Position numbers and translations under genes: made by a program. Positions 53,901 through 63,892 of a stretch of 64,000 bases of DNA are shown piece after piece. The stretch comes from Halisarca cf. caerulea. Taxonomy: Eukaryota; Porifera; Demospongiae; Chondrillida; Halisarcidae. The notes beneath the pieces were generated by a model. That model did not search any database. It saw only the letters and a program-made list of their open reading frames with translations, and had not been told where the DNA came from. The stretch's first letter is position 1. Each line of letters begins with the position of its first letter. The stretch covers positions 113,501 to 177,500 of the forward strand of contig CAUJGJ010000453.1 in the NCBI GenBank assembly GCA_963170055.1, given 5' to 3'.

Positions 53901-56900
53901 TGGGCGTATTATTGTAGTGTCGTATATGCTGGTGCTAATACCAATATTTGGCACTAGCACCACGCACATTCCCAGTGGACACACATGAAGTTTCTGAAGT
54001 GCTGTGAGCGCATTTGTGTAGTGTTGTATATGCTAGTTCTAATACCAATATTTGGCACTAGCACCACGCACATTCCCAGTGGTCACACATGAAGTTTCTG
54101 TAGTGCTGTGGGCGTATTTGTGTAGTGTTGGATATGCTGGTGCTAATACCAATATTTGGCACTAGCACCACGCACATTCCCAGTGGACACACATGAAGTT
54201 TCTGAAGTGCTGTTTGCGTATTTGTGTAGTGTTGTATATGCTGGTGCTAATACCAATATTTGGCACTAGCACCACGCACATTCCCAGTGGACACACATGA
54301 AGTTTCTGAAGTGCTGTTGGCGTATTTGTGTAGTGTTGTATATGCTGGTGTTAATACCAATATTTGGCACTAGCACCACGCACATTCCCAGTGGACACAC
54401 ATGAAGATTCTGAAGTGCTGTGGGCGTATTTGTGTAGTGTTGGATATGCTGGTGTTAATACCAATATTTGGCACTAGCACCACGCACATTCCCAGTGGAC
54501 ACACATGAAGTTTCTGAAGTGCTGTGGGCGTATTTGTGTAGTGATGGATATGCTGGTGCTAATACCAATATTTGGCACTAGCACCACGCACATTCCCAGT
54601 GGACACACATGACCTTTCTGAAGTGCTGTGGGCGTATTTGTGTAGTGTTGGATATGCTGGTGCTAATACCAATATTTGGCACTAGCACCACGCACATTCC
54701 CAGTGTACACACATGACCTTTCTGAAGTGCTGTTGGCGTATTTGTGTAGTGTTGGATATGCTGGTGCTAATACCAATATTTGCCACTAGCACAACGCACA
54801 TTCCCAGAGGACACACATGAAGTTTCTTGACTACTGTAGGCGTATTTGTGTAGTGTTGGATATGCTGGTGCTAATACCAATATTTGGCACTAGCACCGCG
54901 CACAATCCCAGTGGACACACATGACCTTTCTGAAGTGTTGTGGGCGTATTATTGTAGTGTCGTATAAGCTGGTGCTAATACCAATATTTGGCACTAGCAC
55001 CACGCACATTCCCAATGGACACACATGAAGTTTCTGAAGTGCTGTTAGCGCATTTGTGTAGTGTTGTATTCTGGTGCTAATACCAATATTTGGCACTAGC
55101 ACCACGCACATTCCCAGTGGTCACACATGAAGTTTCTGAAGTGCTGTGGGCGTATTTGTGTAGTGTTGGATATGCTGGTGCTAATACAAATATTTGGCAC
55201 TAGCACCACGCACATTCCCAATGGACACACATTAAATTTCTGAAGTGCTGTGGGCGTATTTGTGTAGTGTTGGATATGCTGATGCTAATACCAATATTTG
55301 GCACTAGCACCACACACATTCCCAGTGGACACACATTAAGTTTCTGAAGTGCTGTTGGCGTATTTGTGTAGTGTTGGATATGCTGGTGCTAATACCAATA
55401 TTTGGCACTAGCACCACGCACATTCCAAGTGGACACACATGAAGTTTCTGAAGTGCTGTGGGCGTATTTGTGTAGTGTTGGATATGCTGGTGCTAATACA
55501 AATATTTGGCACTAGCACCACGCACATTCCCAGTTGACACACATGAAGATTCTGAAGTGCTGTGGGCGTATTTGTGTAGTGTTGGATATGCTGGTGCTAA
55601 TACCAATATTTGGCACTAGCACCACACACATTCCCAGTTGACACACATGAAGTTTCTGAAGTGCTGTGGGCGTATTTGTGTAGTGTTGTATATGCTGGTG
55701 TTAATACCAATATTTGGCACTAGCACCACGCACATTCCCAGTGGACACACATGAAGATTCTGAAGTGCTGTGGGCGTATTTGTGTAGTGTTGGATATGCT
55801 GGTGTTAATACCAATATTTGGCACTAGCACCACGCACATTCCCAGTGGACACACATGAAGTTTCTGAAGTGCTGTGGGCGTATTTGTGTAGTGATGGATA
55901 TGCTGGTGCTAATACCAATATTTGGCACTAGCACTACGCACATTCCAAGTGGACACACATGAAATTTCTGAAGTGCTGTGGGCGTATTTGTGTAGTGATG
56001 GATATGCTGGTGCTAATACCAATATTTGGCACTAGCACCACGCACATTCCCAGTGGACACACATGACCTTTCTGAAGTGCTGTGGGCGTATTTGTGTAGT
56101 GTTGGATATGCTGGTGCTAATACCAATATTTGGCACTAGCACCACGCACATTCCCAGTGTACACACATGACCTTTCTGAAGTGCTGTTGGCGTATTTGTG
56201 TAGTGTTGGATATGCTGGTGCTAATACCAATATTTGCCACTAGCACAACGCACATTCCCAGAGGACACACATGAAGTTTCTTGACTACTGTAGGCGTATT
56301 TGTGTAGTGTTGGATATGCTGGTGCTAATACCAATATTTGGCACTAGCACCGCGCACAATCCCAGTGGACATACATGACCTTTCTGAAGTGTTGTGGGCG
56401 TATTATTGTAGTGTCGTATAAGCTGGTGCTAATACCAATATTTGGCACTAGCACCACGCACATTCCCAATGGACACACATGAAGTTTCTGAAGTGCTGTT
56501 AGCGCATTTGTGTAGTGTTGTATTCTGGTGCTAATACCAATATTTGGCACTAGCACCACGCACATTCCCAGTGGTCACACATGAAGTTTCTGAAGTGCTG
56601 TGGGCGTATTTGTGTAGTGTTGGATATGCTGGTGCTAATACAAATATTTGGCACTAGCACCACGCACATTCCCAATGGACACACATTAAATTTCTGAAGT
56701 GCTGTTGGCGTATTTGTGTAGTGTTGTATATGCTGATGCTAATACCAATATTTGGCACTAGCACCACACACATTCCCAGTGGACACACATTAAGTTTCTG
56801 AAGTGCTGTTGGCGTATTTGTGTAGTGTTGGATATGCTGGTGCTAATACCAATATTTGGCACTAGCACCACGCACATTCCAAGTGGACACACATGAAGTT

Positions 56901-58770
56901 TCTGAAGTGCTGTGGGCGTATTTGTGTAGTGTTGGATATGCTGGTGCTAATACAAATATTTGGCACTAGCACCACGCACATTCCCAGTTGACACACATGA
57001 AGATTCTGAAGTGCTGTGGGCGTATTTGTGTAGTGTTGGATATGCTGGTGCTAATACCAATATTTGGCACTAGCACCACACACATTCCCAGTTGACACAC
57101 ATGAAGTTTCTGAAGTGCTGTGGGCGTATTTGTGTAGTGTTGTATATGCTGGTGCTAATACCAATATTTGGCACTAGCACCACGCACATTCCCAGTGGAC
57201 ACACGTGAAGTTTGTGAATTGCTGTGGGCGTATTTGTGTAGTGTTGGATATGCTGGTGCTAATACCAATATTTGGCACTAGCACCACGCACATTCCCAGT
57301 GGACACACATGAAGTTTCTGAAGTGCTGTGGGCGTATTTGTGTAGTGTTGTATATGCTGGTGCTAATACCAATATTTGGCACTAGCACCATACACATTCC
57401 CAGTTGACACACATTAAGTTTCCGAAGTGCAGTGGGCGTATTTGTGTGGTGTTGGATATCGTTGTGCTAATATCAATATTTGGCCCTAGCACCACGCGCA
57501 TTCCCAATTGACACACATGAAGTTTCTGAAGTGCTGTGGGCGTATTTGTGTTGTGTTGGATATGCTGGTGCTAATACCAATATTTGGCACTAGCACCACG
57601 CACATTCCCAGTGGACACACATGAAGTTCCTGAAGTGCTGTTGGCGTATTTGTGTAGTGTTGTATATGCTGGTGCTAATACCAATATTTGGAACTAACAC
57701 CACCCATATTCCCAGTGGACACACATGAAGTGTATGAAGTGCTGCGGGCGTATGTGTGTAGTGTTGGATATGCTGGTGCTAATACCAATATTTGGCACTA
57801 GCACAACGCACATTCCCAGAGGACACACATGAAGTTTCTTGACTACTGTAGGCGTATTTGTGTAATTTTGCATATGCTGGTGCAAATACCATTATTTGGC
57901 ACTAGCACCGCGCACAATCCCAGTGGACACACATGACCTTTCTGAAGTGCTGTGGGCGTATTATTGTAGTGTCGTATATGCTGGTGCTAATACCAATATT
58001 TGGCACTAGCACCACGCACATTCCCAGTGGACACACATGAAGTTTCTGAAGTGCTGTGAGCGCATTTGTGTAGTGTTGTATATGCTAGTTCTAATACCAA
58101 TATTTGGCACTAGCACCACGCACATTCCCAGTGGTCACACATGAAGTTTCTGTAGTGCTGTGGGCGTATTTGTGTAGTGTTGGATATGCTGGTGCTAATA
58201 CCAATATTTGGCACTAGCACCACGCACATTCCCAGTGGACACACATGAAGTTTCTGAAGTGCTGTTTGCGTATTTGTGTAGTGTTGTATATGCTGGTGCT
58301 AATACCAATATTTGGCACTAGCACCACGCACATTCCCAGTGGACACACATGAAGTTTCTGAAGTGCTGTTGGCGTATTTGTGTAGTGTTGTATATGCTGG
58401 TGTTAATACCAATATTTGGCACTAGCACCACGCACATTCCCAGTGGACACACATGAAGATTCTGAAGTGCTGTGGGCGTATTTGTGTAGTGTTGGATATG
58501 CTGGTGTTAATACCAATATTTGGCACTAGCACCACGCACATTCCCAGTGGACACACATGAAGTTTCTGAAGTGCTGTGGGCGTATTTGTGTAGTGATGGA
58601 TATGCTGGTGCTAATACCAATATTTGGCACTAGCACTACGCACATTCCAAGTGGACACACATGAAATTTCTGAAGTGCTGTGGGCGTATTTGTGTAGTGA
58701 TGGATATGCTGGTGCTAATACCAATATTTGGCACTAGCACCACGCACATTCCCAGTGGACACACATGAAG
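51000..58770 (+). repeat. Nested 830-, 1,454- and 4,052-bp repeats with a distinct monomer set
   Basis: The marker CCCAGTGTACAC occurs at 51,379 and 52,209 (830 bp), and at 54,703 and 56,157 (1,454 bp). The 830-bp unit is eight monomers, one lacking 2 bp (GTTGTATTCTGG). A longer block recurs at 4,052 bp: ACGTGAAGTTTGTG at 53,151 and 57,203, and ACACCACCCATATTCCC at about 53,645 and 57,697. Left of an extra 104-bp monomer the offset is 3,948 bp. These monomers are more varied than those at 1-50 kb. TTAACTACTG units are almost absent, and units with ACACATTAAG and AGCGCATTTG are frequent. Confidence 0.85.
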
Positions 58771-61700
58771 TTTCTTAACTTCTGTAGGCGTATTTGTGAA
58801 ATTTTGGATATGCTGGTGCTAATACCATTATTGGGCACTTGCACCGTGCACTATCCAAGTTTACACACATGACCTTTCTGAAGTGCTGTGAGCGCATTTG
58901 TGTAGTGTTGGATATTCTGGTGCTAATACCAATATTTGGCACTAGCACCACGCACATTTCCAGTGGACACACATGAAGTTTCTGAAGTGCTGTGGGCGTA
59001 TTTGTGTAATGTTGGATATGCTGGTGCTAATACCAATATTTGGTACTAAAACCACGCACATTCCCAGTGGACACTTATGAAGTTACTGAAGTGCTGTGGG
59101 CGTATGTGTGCAGTGTTGGATATGTATGTTCTAATACCATTATTTTGAACTAGGAACACGTACATTCCCAGTTGATACACATGAAATTTCATAAGTATTG
59201 TGGGTGTATTTGTGCAGTATTGGATATGCTTGTGCTAATACCAATATTTAGCACTACCACCACCCACATTCCCAGTGGACACCCATCAAGTTTTTGAATT
59301 GCTGTGAGTGCATTTGTGTAGTGTTGGATATGCTGGTGCTAATACCAATGTTTAGCACTAGCACCATGCACATTCCAAGTGGACACACATGAAGTTTCTG
59401 AACTGCTGTGAGCGTATTTGTGTAGTGTTGGATATGCTGGTACTAAGACCAATATTTGGTACTAAAACCACGCACATTCCCAGTGGACACACATGAAGTT
59501 ACTGAAGTGCTGTGGGCGTATCTGTGCAGTGTTGGATATGTTAGTGCTAATACCAATATTTGGAACTAGCAACACGCACATTCCCAGTTGACACACATGA
59601 AATTTCATAAGTACTGTGGGTGTATTTGTGCAGTAGTGGATATGCTTGTGCTAATACCAATATTTGGCACTAGCACCACCCACATTCCCAGTGGACACCC
59701 ATCAAGTTTTTGAATTGCTGTGGGTGCATTTGTGTAGTGTTGGATATGCTGGTGCTAGTACCAATGTTTAGCACGAGCACCATGCACATTCCAAGTGGAC
59801 ACACATTAAGTTTCTGAACTGCTGTGAGCGTATTTGTGTAGTGTTGGATATGCTGGTGCTAAGACCAATATTTGGCACTAGCACCACGCACATTCGAAGT
59901 GGACACACATGAAGTTTCTGAAGTGCTGTGGGCGTATTTGTGCAGTGTTGGATATGTTGGTGTTAATGCCAATATTTGGAACTAGCACCACGCACATTCC
60001 CAGTGGACACACATGAAGTTTCTGAAGATCTGTGGGCATATTTGTGTGGTGTTTGATATACTGGTGCTAATACCAGTATTATTCACTTGCACCACACACA
60101 TTCCCAGTAGTCACACATGAAAATTCATAAGTACTGTGGGTGTATTTGTGTAGTGTTGGATATGCTGGTGCTAATACCAATATTTAGCACTAGCACCACG
60201 CACATTCCCAGTGGACACACATGAAGTTTATAAAGTGCTGTGGGTGTATTTGTGTAGTGTTGGATATGCTGGTGATAATACCAATATTTGGTACTAGCAC
60301 CACGCATATTCAAAGTGGACACACTTGAAATTGCTGAAGTGCTGTGGTCGTATTTGTGTAGTGTTGGATATGCTGGTGCTAATACCAATATTTGGAACTA
60401 ACACCACCCATATTCCCAGTGGACACACATGAAGTGTATGAAGTGCTGCGGGCGTATGTGTGTAGTGTTGGATATGCTGGTGCTAATACCAATGTTAAGC
60501 ACTAGCACCACGCACATTCCCAGTGGACGGACATTAAGTTTCTAAGAAGATCTGTGGGCGTATTTGTGTAGTGTTGGATACACTGGTGCTAACACAAAAA
60601 TTTTGCAATAGCAACACCAACATTCCCATTGGACACAGATGAAGATTAAAAAGTGTAGTGGGTGTATTTATGTAGTGTTGGAAATGCTTGTGCTAATACA
60701 AATATTTGGCACTAGCACTACGCACATTCCCAGTGGATATACATGAAGTTACTGAAGTGCTGTGGGCGTATTTGTGTAGTGTTGAATATGCTGGATCTAA
60801 TACCAACGTTTGGCACGAGCACCACGCAAATTCCCAGTTTACACACATTAAGTTTCTTAAGTTCTGTGGGCGTATTTGTACAGTGTTGGATATGCTGGTG
60901 CTAATGCCTTTATTTGGAACTAGCACCACGCACATTCCCAATGGACACACATGAAGTTTCTGAAGATCTGTGGGCGTATTTGTGTAGTGTTTGATATACT
61001 GGTGCTAATACCAGTATTATGCACTAGCACCACACACATTCCTAGTAGTCACACATGAAAATTCATAAGTACTGTGGGTGTATTTTTGTAGTGTTGGATA
61101 TGCTGGTGCTAATACCAATGTTTGGCACTAGCACCACCCAAATTCCCATTGGACATACATGGAGTTTCTTAAGATCTGTGGGCGTATTTGTGTAGTGTTG
61201 GATATGCTGGTGCTAATACCAATATTTAGCACTAGCACCATGCACATTCCCAGTGGACACACATGAAGTTTCTGAAGTACTGTGGGCGTATTTGTGTTGT
61301 GTTGGATATGCTGGTGCTAATACCAATATTTGGCACTAGCCCCATACACATTCCCAGTTGACACATATTAAGTTTCCGAAGTGCAGTGGGCGTATTTGTG
61401 TGGTGTTGGTTATGGTTGTGCTAATATCAATATTTGGCCCTAGCACCACGCGCATTCCCAATTGACACACATGAAGTTTCTGAAGTGCTGTGAGCGAATT
61501 TGTGTAGTGTTAGATATGCTGGTGCTAATACCAATATTTGGTACTAGCACCACGCACATTTCTTGAAGACACGCATGAAATTTCATAAGTACTGTGGGTG
61601 TATTCGTGTAGTGTTGGATATGCTAGTGCTAAGACCAATATTTGGCTCTAGCACCATGCACATTCCTTGTGGACACACATGAAGTTTCTTAAGTGCTGTG

Positions 61701-61883
61701 AGCATATTTGTGTAGTGTTGGATATGCCCTTACTAATGCCAATATTTGGCACTAGCACCACGCACATTCCAAGTGGACACACATGAAGTTTCTTAAGATC
61801 TTAGGGCGTATTTTTATTGTGTTGGATATGCTGGTGCTAATACCAAATTTTTGTACTAGCACCAAGCACATTCGCACTGGACA
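58770..61883 (+). repeat. Diverged right edge of the satellite array
   Basis: About 30 monomers keep the 104-bp spacing but differ from one another at many positions, and divergence rises toward the end. The last recognisable unit runs into non-satellite sequence at GCACTGGACA (61,874-61,883). A tetramer of 416 bp is still detectable: TGGTACTAAA at 59,041 and 59,457, each followed by GAAATTTCATAAGTA, CACCCATCAAG and CAATGTTTAGCAC units. Another pair lies 938 bp apart (TGAAGATCTG at 60,023 and 60,961). High divergence at the array edge is the known expectation where unequal exchange no longer homogenises monomers. Confidence 0.9.
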
Positions 61884-62919
61884 ATTTCCGACACCTGGAG
61901 AATGTTTCCCGCAACCAAAGGAACTCTTCCTGTTGTCAATTTTCAATTTCCCACGCCACCACATGGATTCCTGCATGAAAGGGAACACTGCCTGAGGTAA
62001 AAATTTTAATTTCCCACGCCACCAGATTGCTCCCCACATCAAATGGAACACTTCCTTGGTGAAAATTTGATTTTCCCATTACTCCACATGGCTTACCACA
62101 TCAAAGAGAACACTTCCTTGTTGAAAATTTCAAATTTCCACGACTCTAGATGGCTTCCCGCTTCAAAGGGAACACTTCTTTAAATGAAAATTTCAATTTA
62201 CCACGCCTCCAGATGGCTTCCCGCATCAAAAGGAACACTTCCTGTGGTGAAAATTTCTTTTTCAAAGTACAGCTCGTTGCCATACAAGTACAGCTCATTA
62301 CTATAAAGGTACAGCTGATTGCTATACCGGTACAGCGCATTGCTATACCGGTACAGCGCATTGACATAAAGGTACAGCTCATTGCCATACCAGTACAGCT
62401 CATTGCCAAACCAGTACAGATCGTTGCCATACCAGTACAGCTCATTGCTATACCGGTACAACTATATGACTCTAAAAATGAATACTTCCTGTGGTTAAGT
62501 TTCCATTTCAAACGCCAAACATGGCTTTCAGCGTCAAAGGGAAAACTTCCCGTGGAAAAAATAACAATTTCCCACGACTCCACATGGTTGAATGCATCAA
62601 AGGGAACACTTCCTGTGTTGAAAATTTTAAATAACTTAAAACTCCACATGGCTTCTCACATCAAAGGGAATACTTCCTGTTGTGAAAATTGAAATTTTTA
62701 CCGAAAATATGGCAAATAGCATTAAAGGGAACACTTCTTGGGGTGAAAATTCAAATTCCCACGCCACCACATTACTCTCAGGATCAAAAGGAAAACTACC
62801 CTAGCCATGAAAATTTCCATTTCCCACAACAACACATGGGGACCCGCATTAAAAAAAACTATCTGTAATGAAAATTTAAATTTCACACTAAACAGTTTCA
62901 AGATTTCAGGCTTCCCCCA
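61884..62919. repeat. Tandem repeat of about 62-63 bp, left part
   Basis: After the satellite, a different unit repeats every 62-64 bp: a TTTCCCACGCC block, then CACATGGCTTCCCGCATC, then AAAGGGAACACTTCCTG, then GTTGTGAAAATTT. Copies of the CCACGCC block start at about 61,951, 62,014, 62,076, 62,138 and 62,201, and the AACACTTCCTG block continues at about 62,485, 62,545, 62,607, 62,671 and 62,731. Copies are diverged from each other by many substitutions and small indels, so this array is old. It shares no visible sequence with the 104-bp satellite. Frames open on both strands across it are not supported as genes. Confidence 0.85.
62267..62475. repeat. 21-bp minisatellite, nine copies plus a partial
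   Basis: Units of 21 bp of the form GTACAGCTCATTGCCATAC plus two bases start at 62,267 and every 21 bp to 62,456, where a degenerate tenth copy fades out by about 62,475. Copies vary at TCATTG/GCATTG, GCC/GCT and CCA/CCG. The run lies inside one unit of the 62-bp repeat. Since 21 is a multiple of three, both strands stay open through it (62,150-62,692 plus, 62,146-62,649 minus), giving 7-residue peptide repeats without other sign of coding. Confidence 0.93.
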
Positions 62920-63168
62920 TTAACCCTTAAACATTCCTATTCCCATTTTGAAATTTTGCGCAAACGTTCCAAAGCCACTTGAGTGGCTTTTGCGGTGTGA
63001 AAATAGGTAAATTTGGCCAACGGTTTTCTGCTGTTCTGTTGACTTGTAGGAAACTTCTAGCTTGTCCCGAATGTAGTTTGTAGCTAGTGAGATATTCGTA
63101 CAAGTCTTGGAGTTCCATTTTCTACGCAAAACTTTGTACTGGCCTCCAAACCTGTAAGTACAACGTAC
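62920..63168 (-). other. Short unrecognised open stretch at the left end of the transposon
   Basis: The minus strand is open for 82 codons from 63,168 to a stop formed by the terminal TTAA itself. The upstream part (YKVLRRKWNSKTCTNIS, then NYIRDKLEVSYKS) looks more like ordinary protein than the downstream part, which only translates the palindrome and inverted repeat. A TACTTACAG just upstream resembles a splice acceptor on this strand. I do not recognise it. It may be a remnant of a captured or internally deleted gene, or a chance frame. Confidence 0.15.
62924..62990. repeat. Left terminal inverted repeat and subterminal palindrome of the transposon
   Basis: CCCTTAAACATTCC (62,924-62,937) is the terminal repeat. 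After a 33-bp stretch (62,938-62,970) that the right end lacks, and that ends in a second ACGTTCC copy of the ACATTCC motif, comes AAAGCCACTTGAGTGGCTTT (62,971-62,990). This is palindromic except for its two central bases. It could form a cruciform or bind a dimeric protein. Confidence 0.82.
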
Positions 63169-63390
63169 CTAAATTTGTAAACTTGTATATACATACGTTA
63201 TCAATCGGCTGGTACACATTTCGTTACAAAATTCAACGCAACTACACATTTAACACTGAAAATACATTGACAGAAACAAAAACGAAAAGTTGCAGCTAAA
63301 AGTCAAGGCATTGGTGAATGCGTCTCTTCTACTTCCCAGTCGACTGTCTAATCAACTTGCATACTTTGACGCGTAAATCTCTTCAGTGCT
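63160..63390. other. Transposon interior, no gene seen
   Basis: AT-rich unique sequence between the two minus-strand open stretches. No long frame, repeat or RNA gene was recognised. A short plus-strand frame (63,087-63,299) has no recognisable features. Confidence 0.5.
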
Positions 63391-63675
63391 TCAAGACGAC
63401 ATTGAAAGAGCACACTGAAGCTGGCAAAGGAGATTATGTCCCAGTACAAATGCAAGAAACGTAAAGGACAAATTTCCTCGGATGGCCCACCATCTGGACG
63501 ATTCTACGAACGTCAAATTCCCCTGTAAAGCTTCCAAAACGATGGTATGTCTTGTGTGAAGCTCAAAGAACGAGCGTGTGAGAATATCCTTTACCTGCAA
63601 GGAGGTAATCTCCACAATCTGGCGCTTCACTGCCCTTCTCCATACTTTGCCGTAAAGAACAATCCGTATACTAGA
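63391..63675 (-). pseudogene. Possible relic of a non-LTR reverse transcriptase C-terminal end
   Basis: The minus strand is open for 95 codons from 63,675 down to the stop at 63,391, without a convincing start. It begins with RIVLYGKVWRRAVKRQ and continues to SLQVKDIL, then LHTRHTIVLEALQGNL. In many non-LTR retrotransposons the region after the reverse transcriptase core has LYG-x-x-x-W, then a Q-R-x-x-L-L segment, then Y-R-T-x-S followed by A-L-x-V-L-x-G. The order and spacing here are similar. The match is weak, from memory of the family pattern only, and the frame degenerates downstream. It could be a captured fragment in the transposon or chance. Confidence 0.2.
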
Positions 63676-63855
63676 CTATAACTTCGCATAACTGCATATT
63701 CTAAGTAATCTTTACATAGAATGTTTCAGCTATAGTACAGAACGCATTACTACCAAACTATAAGAAAATGTGCCAATCAATAGTAGAAACTAAGCCTAAA
63801 CTTTATATATAAAAAATCAACGAAGAAAATTGGAACTTTTGTAGTTTATGTGTGC
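63676..63855. other. AT-rich transposon interior, no gene seen
   Basis: This stretch is rich in A and T, with an A/T run including TTTATATATAAAAAA near 63,801-63,815. On sequence alone a promoter cannot be claimed, and nothing else is visible up to the right palindrome. Confidence 0.5.
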
Positions 63856-63888
63856 GAGCCACTTAAGTGGCTTTGGAATGTTTAACGG
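63856..63888. repeat. Right terminal inverted repeat and subterminal palindrome of the transposon
   Basis: The 16-bp perfect palindrome AGCCACTTAAGTGGCT lies at about 63,857-63,872. Only a few bases separate it from GGAATGTTTAACGG (63,875-63,888), the inverted counterpart of the left terminus. The right end is thus compact, without the 33-bp insertion seen on the left. Confidence 0.82.
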
Positions 63889-63892
63889 TTAA

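Larger units (their letters stand above)
1..61883 (+). repeat. 104-bp satellite DNA array, about 595 head-to-tail monomers
   Basis: The same unit recurs without a break from the first base to about 61,883, always in the same orientation. The basic unit is 104 bp: conserved blocks GTATTTGTGTAGTGTTGG, TATGCTGGTGCTAATACC, AATATTTGGCACTAGC and ACGCACATTCCCAGTGG follow one another, then GGACACACATGA opens the next unit. Length variants are 102 bp (AT lost from ACACATGAAG) and 105 bp (one extra base in GAAGTATTCTT). Monomers are nearly identical over most of the array and diverge only toward the right edge. No gene, intron-exon structure or inserted transposon is visible within it. Such arrays are typical of eukaryotic heterochromatin; a centromeric role is possible but nothing here shows it. 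The left end lies outside the window. Confidence 0.98.
62920..63892. mobile_element. Non-autonomous DNA transposon, piggyBac-like, TTAA-flanked
   Basis: The element interrupts a unit of the 62-bp repeat: the left flank ends GGCTTCCCCCAT and the right flank resumes AAGGGAACAC, which together rebuild a normal unit around one TTAA. TTAA stands at 62,920-62,923 and 63,889-63,892. The inner ends are CCCTTAAACATTCC on the left and GGAATGTTTAACGG on the right, inverted repeats with 13 of 14 matches. TTAA duplication and ends starting with CCC/CCG are hallmarks of the piggyBac superfamily. The body is about 965 bp with no frame long enough for a piggyBac transposase (usually over 500 residues), so it would depend on a helper. 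The interior is AT-rich with two short open stretches on the minus strand. Confidence 0.82.

Noticed and set aside
1086..56565. Dozens of open frames of 61-137 codons on both strands in the satellite
   Set aside because: They repeat the same peptide in step with the monomers, begin and end at the class boundaries, overlap on opposite strands and depend only on the 102-bp length variants. Nothing suggests coding.
1..61883. CRISPR-like array
   Set aside because: Repeats are contiguous 104-bp units with no unique spacers, and no cas gene is present.
1..61883. CENP-B box in the monomer
   Set aside because: No sequence with the TTCG...CGGG pattern of the CENP-B box was seen in the monomer classes, so a centromeric identity cannot be argued on this basis.
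1..61883. Inverted blocks of satellite
   Set aside because: All segments read through show the monomer in the same orientation; no inversion was found.
1..61883. tRNA- or 5S-derived origin of the 104-bp monomer
   Set aside because: No A-box/B-box arrangement or cloverleaf was recognised; the only strong fold is the simple 15-nt-arm hairpin.
60125..62051. Frames of 70-99 codons at the satellite edge
   Set aside because: They translate diverged monomers, or run from the satellite into the 62-bp repeat (61,752-62,051 and 61,783-61,995), with no conserved protein features.
62146..62692. Overlapping frames of 180 (plus) and 167 (minus) codons
   Set aside because: Both strands are open over the same stretch because of the 21-bp minisatellite and stop-poor 62-bp units. 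The peptides are low-complexity translations of the repeats.
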